From assembly GCA_013141055.1 (NCBI GenBank), contig JABFRS010000002.1, forward strand, positions 930,001 through 994,000: a stretch of 64,000 bases of DNA, read 5' to 3'. Of this stretch, positions 58,421 to 64,000 are shown one piece after another. This stretch comes from Cyclobacteriaceae bacterium. Its GTDB lineage: Bacteria; Bacteroidota; Bacteroidia; Cytophagales; Cyclobacteriaceae. The stretch's first letter is position 1; each line of letters begins with the position of its first letter. Under the pieces are notes generated by a model, which was not told where the DNA came from, did not search any database, and saw only the letters and a list, made by a program, of their open reading frames with translations. The position numbers were made by a program, and so were the translations under genes.

Positions 58421-60352
58421 TTATTTCAGTTTTGCACTTAGTATCTCCTGGATGTCTTTCTTGATCTTGAAATAATTCTGTTGAATCTCATATTCCGTGA
58501 TTTGTCGAATTATTGGGATTGGCTTATAGCTAATTTCTTCTGCCCGGATAGCTTCGTGATCATTAATTATCTCGGCATGAAAGACTTTGAGGTCGATCTT
58601 TTGGTCGGGGTCGTCTGAGACGGTTCCTACAAACTCCCCGGAGGAAAGGGACGCAATCTTTGAAGGTGGGATAGCGGAATCTAGTTGGGTAGACCGGCTA
58701 ACGGATGTATCGGAGGCATTCACGGAAACACTCTCACGCTCCTGAACAATCTTTCCAAAACGTTCCGAAAGGAGTTTAGAGGTCTCGCCAACGACCTGCC
58801 CGCTGATCACGTTGCCCACAATATTCATAATAACTTCGGCCTGATCACGTCCGTAATCCTTTTTCAACTGACTATAATCCTGTACCGCCAAAGTCGTCGC
58901 TACCTTGTTCGCCCTAGCTGTCGCCATCAGGGTATCAATGCCATTGAAGTAGATCGTAGGAAATTCATCGAAAACCAGACTACTTTTTTGCTGATGCTTC
59001 TTATTGACCAGCTTTATAACCCTCGATATGTAGAGGGATAGTACAGCACCGTATATCTGCTGCTTTTGGGGATTGTTTCCCATGCAAATGATCTTAGGTT
59101 CATCAGGATTGTTAATGTCTAGCGTAAAATCATTACCGGAGAGTACATAGTACAATTGAGGCGAAGACAAACGGGCCATACCTATTTTGGCACTGGCCAC
59201 CTGGCCTTCGAGCTGCTCCATAGCAGAATTCTTAAAGGCTGATTCAAATGGGTTTATCAGGACTTCTATTTCCGGTTCCGTCCTGAGCAATTTGAAGAGA
59301 TTGGGATAGTCGAGTTGCATTAGCTCAATGACATGGGGAAGGGTGCAGTATCTTCCATCATTGTACTTTCTAAGAAACCAAATCATTGCGGTCAGGAAGT
59401 TGATCGGCGACTCCACGAAGAAATCGCCCTGCTTCTTTATCCAGTCCCGGTTCAATCCCAGGAGGATGGTTCTTGAGGATTCCGTTGCGTCGGTAATATC
59501 TGTCATCGTTGCCGGGTCGAGTGGATTACAGCGGTGGTAGATCACATCGAAATTGATCACATAGAATGCAGGTTTGACTTTATACTTTCCCTGATATTTC
59601 AAAAGAGCGTTGTAAGCGATCCGCGTCAGGTCGTCGTACTTGAAATCGTACAGGAACATGGTGAAGCCCTTTCGGATGTGCTGGGTAATGATGTGCCTGA
59701 TTACGAAATAGGATTTTCCGGCTCCAGGCGTTCCGATCACGAGCAGGGATCTGAATGGATTGATCACATTGATCCAGCTTTTTCTTTTCTGACCCTTAAG
59801 CGTATAGACGGCTGGGAGGTTAATTGAATACTCATTTTCAAGGAGCCGCTCTTCCTGCGGAAATGACTCGTTGGCCTTGTTGAAAATGTCCTTGCCAAGA
59901 TTCAGTTTGATCAAACGTGATAGAAGGGTGCCACCGGACAGCATAAGTCCGTATCCGATTGTCGTAATGGCTATGTAAATACAACAGGCCAGACTAGCTC
60001 CGATATGAATGAGGAGGATGTAATGCCCGAAAAGAAATATCAGGAGTCCGCCAATGGCTAAGTAAACTGCGAGACGCAAACTGATGGTATCATCCTTTCT
60101 GCCCCTGGCACCTACAAGCGAAATGATGAGCAGGGCGAGGGCAAAGCCTTTCGAAGTATAGACGGTATTGAAGAGTCCGGTTCGGGAGATATTTTTGAAA
60201 AGATCGTCAGATAAAGAATGTGTCAGTCCCCATGTCTGGAATGCGGCGTAACAATAGAAATAGAAATGAATCAGCATTACGACGATACTCAGCAGTCGTA
60301 TGAAATCAATGATCTTCTGCAAAGCTTGTTCGTTCTCTCCTGTGTGTGCCAT
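58421..60352 (-). CDS. mobC: Type IV coupling protein (VirD4/TraG-like; MobC of Bacteroidetes)
   Basis: The 643-residue protein has several membrane helices in its first 145 residues, Walker A LLVIGTPGAGKSYFVIRH (about 203-220) and Walker B KSSLVFDEFPTIYFNG near 450, with AVQDYSQLKKDYGR afterwards. It brings the relaxase-DNA complex to the channel. It begins 9 bp after the relaxase stop. In Bacteroidetes nomenclature this protein is often called MobC. Confidence 0.94.
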   Translation of the reverse strand: MAHTGENEQALQKIIDFIRLLSIVVMLIHFYFYCYAAFQTWGLTHSLSDDLFKNISRTGLFNTVYTSKGFALALLIISLVGARGRKDDTISLRLAVYLAIGGLLIFLFGHYILLIHIGASLACCIYIAITTIGYGLMLSGGTLLSRLIKLNLGKDIFNKANESFPQEERLLENEYSINLPAVYTLKGQKRKSWINVINPFRSLLVIGTPGAGKSYFVIRHIITQHIRKGFTMFLYDFKYDDLTRIAYNALLKYQGKYKVKPAFYVINFDVIYHRCNPLDPATMTDITDATESSRTILLGLNRDWIKKQGDFFVESPINFLTAMIWFLRKYNDGRYCTLPHVIELMQLDYPNLFKLLRTEPEIEVLINPFESAFKNSAMEQLEGQVASAKIGMARLSSPQLYYVLSGNDFTLDINNPDEPKIICMGNNPQKQQIYGAVLSLYISRVIKLVNKKHQQKSSLVFDEFPTIYFNGIDTLMATARANKVATTLAVQDYSQLKKDYGRDQAEVIMNIVGNVISGQVVGETSKLLSERFGKIVQERESVSVNASDTSVSRSTQLDSAIPPSKIASLSSGEFVGTVSDDPDQKIDLKVFHAEIINDHEAIRAEEISYKPIPIIRQITEYEIQQNYFKIKKDIQEILSAKLK

Positions 60353-60361
60353 GTGACTAGA

Positions 60362-61591
60362 TTAAATTGACTTTCCCTTTCTCTTTTTCCTCTTTCGTTT
60401 CATTGCAGCATCAGGTGACGTATGGTCGAAAGCTTTGGCTTCGGCGAGATCTTCCATTGTCTCCGCAAAACCGAATTCTCTTTCCTTGTCACCTTGACCA
60501 TTGGAAACGACGACATGCTCAAAGTCCTGCTTGGTGGTCGGGCCTGACAAACCAGTTAGTCTCTCGGTCAATGCTTTGGCTGCGTAGGGTTTCCCCAAAT
60601 CACTTCCATTGAACACCGCCTTTGTTTCATTATCGACGAAGGTTACTCCGTAGATTCTGCCCTCGTCGTTCTCCCTGAATAGTGTGTAGATATTTTGCTT
60701 TTGCAGCGCACCGATGAACGCGCTTCTTGTCAGGGTCTTGCTCCGGCCAAAGGAATCTTCGAAACACTTTATAACGCGCGACCTGTGTGGACCTCGCAAG
60801 CGCTCGTTGCCTTTGTACAATTTTTCGAGGCGTGTCAGCGTCGGGCGTCCCACAATTGAATATGCCTTTATCGGAACGCCGGTCTTGTTTCCTTTGCCGT
60901 CAAGAATCCTGTATTGCAATCCGCCGTGCTTAAAAACTCTTGAATCCTCTGCTCCTCGGTCCGCTATGATATTGAACTGTCTCAGGACCGCGTTGAATTC
61001 AGGAAGTGAGGTGAAGAAATAGGACTGCACCACTTTAGTCACTACGTTCGAGATACTTCTTCGCGTTTCAGATTTGCCGTAGACAATCTTTTTCGCATGA
61101 TCAGGATTGAGTTCATAGGTGCGTCCTTTCGCTTTCATAAGTCCGTACTTTTTCTCAAGCTCCAACCTTGCCTTCTTCGATTGATTCCAGCCAATGTTGT
61201 ACATAATGATCCTGCTGCCGTCGCGCTGGATATTCGTGGTGACCACATGGATGTGAGGATGTCCGGCGTCAAAATGCTGATAGACGAGGTAAGGCTGTTT
61301 GCCGAAACCGATCATATCCATATAGTCATTTGCTATATCCCTTAATTTCTGTTCGGTTAGTTTTTCTTCGGGATGAAAATTGATGGATATGTGAACAGCC
61401 TTTGAAGTGGCCCGCCGGTTCATCTGGCTGAATGCCTCAAGCCCGTTGACTTTGTTATTAAAGGTTAGTTTTTCAACCGGGCGACCGAATGAATTCTCCA
61501 GGATGCACTTGGCAACACCTTCCTTAACCTTATTCTCATTGTAGTTGAGAATGGTCAGCATTCGTTTTGCGCTATTGATTACTGTAACCAT
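60362..61591 (-). CDS. mobB: Relaxase (MobB-type)
   Basis: The 409-residue protein contains the metal-binding triad in QHFDAGHPHIHVVTTN (His106, 111, 113, 115), and conserved N-terminal words ILNYNENKVKEGVAKCILEN and NRRATSKAVHISINFHPEEK. Tyr17 in TILNYNENK is placed for nicking. The C-terminus is Lys/Arg-rich. It would nick at oriT and carry the strand into the recipient. It overlaps mobA by 13 bp and precedes the coupling protein. Confidence 0.93.
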   Translation of the reverse strand: MVTVINSAKRMLTILNYNENKVKEGVAKCILENSFGRPVEKLTFNNKVNGLEAFSQMNRRATSKAVHISINFHPEEKLTEQKLRDIANDYMDMIGFGKQPYLVYQHFDAGHPHIHVVTTNIQRDGSRIIMYNIGWNQSKKARLELEKKYGLMKAKGRTYELNPDHAKKIVYGKSETRRSISNVVTKVVQSYFFTSLPEFNAVLRQFNIIADRGAEDSRVFKHGGLQYRILDGKGNKTGVPIKAYSIVGRPTLTRLEKLYKGNERLRGPHRSRVIKCFEDSFGRSKTLTRSAFIGALQKQNIYTLFRENDEGRIYGVTFVDNETKAVFNGSDLGKPYAAKALTERLTGLSGPTTKQDFEHVVVSNGQGDKEREFGFAETMEDLAEAKAFDHTSPDAAMKRKRKKRKGKSI

Positions 61592-61980
61592 TTCTTTGAA
61601 AGTTCACCGGCAATTGTCAACAGCCTTTCAACTTTGGCACTGACCTGTTTGTATTCTTTATCGATCCGCTGCACATCATAGAATTTCTCCCGTGCGCTGT
61701 CGGTGGTGTGGAAGTGGTGCGTGATCTGATTGATATTTTTGCCGATCGCGTTTAGCTCTTTCCTGATCCCTGCCAGTTCGATGGCGGTCGATTCAAGGGA
61801 GGCATCGGTATGCTTCCATACTATCTCTTCCCTGTAGAGGATGCTCCTGGTCAGTTCTGTGATAGACCGGCAGTTGCTGTTTGCGAGCCATTCTTTTAGT
61901 CGCTTATAAAACGACTCCGATACCCGCAGGCCAATCAGCCTGCTTAGTCTTGCGTCCCTGTCAGCTTTTTTGCGTGTCAT
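61579..61980 (-). CDS. mobA: MobA-like relaxosome accessory protein
   Basis: The ATG at 61980 gives 133 residues (TRKKADRDARLSRLIGLRVS); the longer frame begins at an internal TTG. A ribbon-helix-helix-like start is followed by SITELTRSILYREEIVW and the relaxosome signature ELAGIRKELNAIGKNINQIT near 90. It binds oriT beside the relaxase. The region upstream (62000-62140) holds the hairpins of the candidate oriT. It overlaps mobB by 13 bp. Confidence 0.9.
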   Translation of the reverse strand: MTRKKADRDARLSRLIGLRVSESFYKRLKEWLANSNCRSITELTRSILYREEIVWKHTDASLESTAIELAGIRKELNAIGKNINQITHHFHTTDSAREKFYDVQRIDKEYKQVSAKVERLLTIAGELSKKWLQ

Positions 61981-62004
61981 AAATTCTGGGATTTTGAGGG
62001 GTTT

Positions 62005-62133
62005 GGAAAGCCGAGTTCCGAGGCTTTCCACTGTAGGCCTTGCAGGGTCTTCAGTACGAATGCGCTAGCATTCGTACATCTTGCCGAAACCAGAATGTGG
62101 GTTTCTGACCTTTGGCAAGTCTGAGATTCAGAC
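62005..62133. other. Candidate origin of transfer (oriT)
   Basis: Three inverted repeats lie in 130 bp upstream of mobA: GGAAAGCC/GGCTTTCC (62005-62012, 62022-62029), GTACGAATGC-GCTA-GCATTCGTAC (62054-62077) and GTCTGA-GAT-TCAGAC (62119-62133). No frame crosses this interval as a gene. oriT in Bacteroidetes elements is normally next to the mob genes. The nick site itself is not identifiable. Confidence 0.65.
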
Positions 62134-62161
62134 CTCTTGGAAACTGCCTTGACCATGTTTT

Positions 62162-62461
62162 TCAGGGGTTGATCTTTTTTCCTGCGAAATGTGGATTATG
62201 CTTATGCGCCTCAATCATTTTTTGGAGGTCGTCATAGTCGTAAAAGATGACTCCGCCGATTTTGGTAAAGGGCAGGGTCCCGTTGACGCGGAGGTTCGCG
62301 AGAGTGCCTGGAGAAAGACCCAGTAGCCTTCTTATATCACGAGATTTGAGCCACTTTCGTGCAGGCGTGGTTTGTCGTTGTGCGAGGAGATTTTGTATCT
62401 CCGCCAGCAGTTCCTGCTTGAAATTTTGCAGGTTTTCGAGAGTGATGATTGTTGTTGCCAT
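62162..62461 (-). CDS. HTH_17 DNA-binding protein
   Basis: The 99-residue product has a helical N-terminus (LENLQNFKQELLAEIQNLLA) and an excisionase-type HTH: WLKSRDIRRLLGLSPGTLAN, LRVNGTLPFTKIGGVIFYDY, DDLQKMI. It is a typical small regulator or excisionase upstream of mob genes. The start context is CAAAACGGTTATG. On the minus strand the hairpins of the oriT candidate lie between it and mobA, so read-through into mob is possible. Confidence 0.85.
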   Translation of the reverse strand: MATTIITLENLQNFKQELLAEIQNLLAQRQTTPARKWLKSRDIRRLLGLSPGTLANLRVNGTLPFTKIGGVIFYDYDDLQKMIEAHKHNPHFAGKKINP

Positions 62462-62603
62462 AACCGTTTTGATTATGGCTCAAAGGAAAGGCGGGAGTGT
62501 TTTCTAAAACAGTAACAGGGGTAACAGGTACCCCGGTAAGTTGTTGAGGATCAATCACAAAAAATTGTTTTCGTGCCGTTTTTTAAGATGCAATTGGCAG
62601 CAT
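62462..62603. promoter_or_regulatory. Upstream region of the HTH_17 gene with repeated GTAACAGG
   Basis: GTAACAGGGGTAACAGGTAC (62511-62530) contains a direct repeat GTAACAGG and, with the bases that follow, a small hairpin GGGGTA-ACAGG-TACCCC. It lies about 50 bp upstream of the HTH_17 start and could be its operator. No gene is visible. Confidence 0.4.
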
Positions 62604-64000
62604 CTAAACCTGTCGAAAGAAAGGTTCTTTAAATTTCTTTTCGTAGACCTCCATTTGAGTCATTGGGTAGTTTACAACCTTGTTGTCATATCCCACGGAC
62701 TTCAAAATAAGTACCGCAAGTAACGTATAAAGCCTAAGAGCTATGTAATAGATCTCTGTACTTGCATTTTTGTTATCATTTGTAATACCTAAAGTCAATC
62801 GTCCATGTAAAAAGTCGTTTCTATGTTCAATAGCCCGAAGATCTTCTTGTGAAAGCTTAAATTTTAAAAGCTCAAATGGCTTAGTCAGTTTTGCTTTATT
62901 GGTTAATTGGTTAATATTCTCAATCCTTGTTTTCAGAATCTTGATACCCTCTGGTTGAAGGCTTTTGCTATTGTCGTCAATGACCTTATTTAATTCAGCC
63001 CTTACCTTCTTCGAAATCTTCTTGTCCTGAATTGGTGAAATGGTTTCTTTATTTGTCTCGATAATCAAGTTCGTCAAACCCTCCAAAGCAACCGACATCC
63101 CCGCAGGCATAATGACAAGGGAGGCTGCAGTCGCCTCAATGATAAGAAGCAACACGGAAGAGAATTCTAATGAATCATGCGCCCATTGACAGAGCTTAGA
63201 GAATTCCTCTCTTCGAAGAGGGCGAAGAGTTTTATTAACCTTGTCGGTGGCTTTGAACTCGCTTCGATCTCGCATTAAGCCAAAGGCGTTGGCATAAATA
63301 GGCGAGTACATTGATTTAATCGATGGCCGAAGGTCCGAATAATATACATCTTTGGGTTTTTGCCGGCCAGCATCGTCGTATGTAATAAAATATCCTTCAT
63401 CTTGTGGCATTGAGCCGGTGACGTATCCGAATGACACTATTGTTGAAAAGCAATAATCAATGAATTTCTCAAAGGAAAGCTTTTGAGAAACATCGAAAAT
63501 AACATAAGTCGAATTTGTTGCTTTGTCCGAGTACAAGTAGAGGTCCAAGTCCAAATTGGAATAATTTATCCTTATGCAATCTGAACTTCGATGCTTTTTT
63601 GTTTGGTATCCGAACAGCGCAATGTAGAAGTGGAAATCAGTCCGTTGCCTTAGCGGGACAAACAATCTATAAAAATTGTTTTCGGTCTTCTTGAACTGAC
63701 CAATGCTGAAATTTGAAACCGAACCAGATACATTTGAATCAGAGATATTATTAATGAAGACCTTTTCAACATTGAATTCAAAACTATTGGAAGTTAGCTT
63801 TACTTCTGCAACGTCTCCTAAATCATATCGATGCGCGTGTTCATCCTCGATGTTGAGCTTGAATCCTCTGTCCACTTTTTTTAAGTAAGCCAGTACTTTG
63901 TCGAGGCGACTATTTGACTTATTAATCGTTACGTAGTGATCTTCCTGTAGCTCATTTATCAAGTCCAACGACTCAAAAATATTTTTGTGATTGGGAGTGG
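62604..64000 (-). CDS. Large HEPN-like protein, 5' end beyond the window
   Basis: The frame is open from base 62604 past the window edge: before the TTG at 63968 the codons continue (TPNHKNIFESLDL), so the N-terminus is missing. At least 465 residues are visible. Residues about 1-210 of the visible part are beta-rich (VAEVKLTSNSFEFNVEKVF, YIALFGYQTKKHRSSD). The C-terminal part is helical with EHRNDFLHGRL, an R-x4-H motif typical of HEPN RNases such as ApeA-like proteins. A hydrophobic stretch, IIEATAASLVIMPAGMSVAL, precedes it. It is AT-rich. A defence role is inferred. Confidence 0.65.
   Translation of the reverse strand, partial: TPNHKNIFESLDLINELQEDHYVTINKSNSRLDKVLAYLKKVDRGFKLNIEDEHAHRYDLGDVAEVKLTSNSFEFNVEKVFINNISDSNVSGSVSNFSIGQFKKTENNFYRLFVPLRQRTDFHFYIALFGYQTKKHRSSDCIRINYSNLDLDLYLYSDKATNSTYVIFDVSQKLSFEKFIDYCFSTIVSFGYVTGSMPQDEGYFITYDDAGRQKPKDVYYSDLRPSIKSMYSPIYANAFGLMRDRSEFKATDKVNKTLRPLRREEFSKLCQWAHDSLEFSSVLLLIIEATAASLVIMPAGMSVALEGLTNLIIETNKETISPIQDKKISKKVRAELNKVIDDNSKSLQPEGIKILKTRIENINQLTNKAKLTKPFELLKFKLSQEDLRAIEHRNDFLHGRLTLGITNDNKNASTEIYYIALRLYTLLAVLILKSVGYDNKVVNYPMTQMEVYEKKFKEPFFRQV

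Larger units (their letters stand above)
9373..64000. mobile_element. Integrative and conjugative element of Bacteroidetes type, right end not in window
   Basis: A tyrosine recombinase (9525), excisionase-like HTH protein (10848), RadC-like protein (11328), complete Tra set (32.6-44.6 kb), oriT candidate, MobA-like protein, relaxase, coupling protein and RteC (57.6-62.0 kb) define a self-transmissible element. Its left boundary is inferred between 9373 and 9478: host-type repeats stop at 9372 and the integrase reads inward from 9525. No tRNA is seen at this end and no duplicated attachment site can be read because the other end lies beyond 64000. At least 54 kb of element is present. Cargo includes an RND efflux/stress operon and several putative defence genes. 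Confidence 0.85.

Overview
The window looks like a Bacteroidota chromosome, probably a Cytophagales-type bacterium. The evidence is the family content: Bacteroidetes-type TraE/F/G/J/K/M/N, RteC, DUF5916, and a PadR plus prefix-domain FtsX permease pair. Shine-Dalgarno signals are almost absent, and a TAnnTTTG-like -7 box lies at the integrase. I infer the lineage from these features; there is no rRNA gene to confirm it.

Left part (1 to about 9.4 kb) appears to be host chromosome. It holds the tail of an unknown gene, a small PepSY-associated membrane protein, a YwqK/MORN-type protein, a DUF2075-type helicase with an N-terminal nuclease-like domain, and a PadR regulator coupled to an FtsX/MacB-type permease. 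Long gene-free stretches are full of repeats: covarying palindromes around an ACTAAG loop, a 10-bp-period array, a roughly 370 bp array in 11-bp register, and three identical 151 bp repeats. I did not see these repeat families to the right of about 9.37 kb.

From about 9.4 kb to the right edge is most of an integrative and conjugative element whose right end is outside the window. It opens with a tyrosine recombinase, an excisionase-like HTH protein and a RadC-like protein. Cargo follows: a nuclease-like protein beside a TIR-like protein, three small unknown genes, and a nine-gene minus-strand run (TolC, RND pump, adaptor, two-component system, exported phosphatase-like protein, exported superoxide dismutase, PepSY protein, DUF5916 outer-membrane protein). 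Next are a sigma70-region-2/nucleotidyltransferase/HEPN fusion in an operon with a GIN-domain protein, and an Mrr-like/PIN-like protein.

The transfer machinery occupies 32.6-44.6 kb as one minus-strand operon: an unknown membrane protein, TraE, an unknown protein, TraF, TraG, three TraI-like paralogues, TraJ, TraK, a TraL-position protein, TraM, a 36-residue hydrophobic peptide, TraN and a DUF3945-type protein. It ends at a strong terminator. The DNA-processing module (MobA-like protein, relaxase, coupling protein, RteC) lies at 57.6-62.0 kb behind a hairpin-rich oriT candidate. A SIR2-like protein is the last gene of that operon.

Between the two transfer modules (44.9-56.3 kb) is a compact seven-gene operon. 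It has an XRE regulator, SNF2/HepA-type helicase, tiny protein, SMC-like zinc-hook ATPase, type III Mod, type III Res and an unknown protein. I do not recognise this arrangement as a named defence system, and it is my best candidate for an undescribed one. A HEPN-like protein runs off the right edge. The element therefore combines self-transfer with an unusually dense set of putative defence genes and an efflux/stress cargo.
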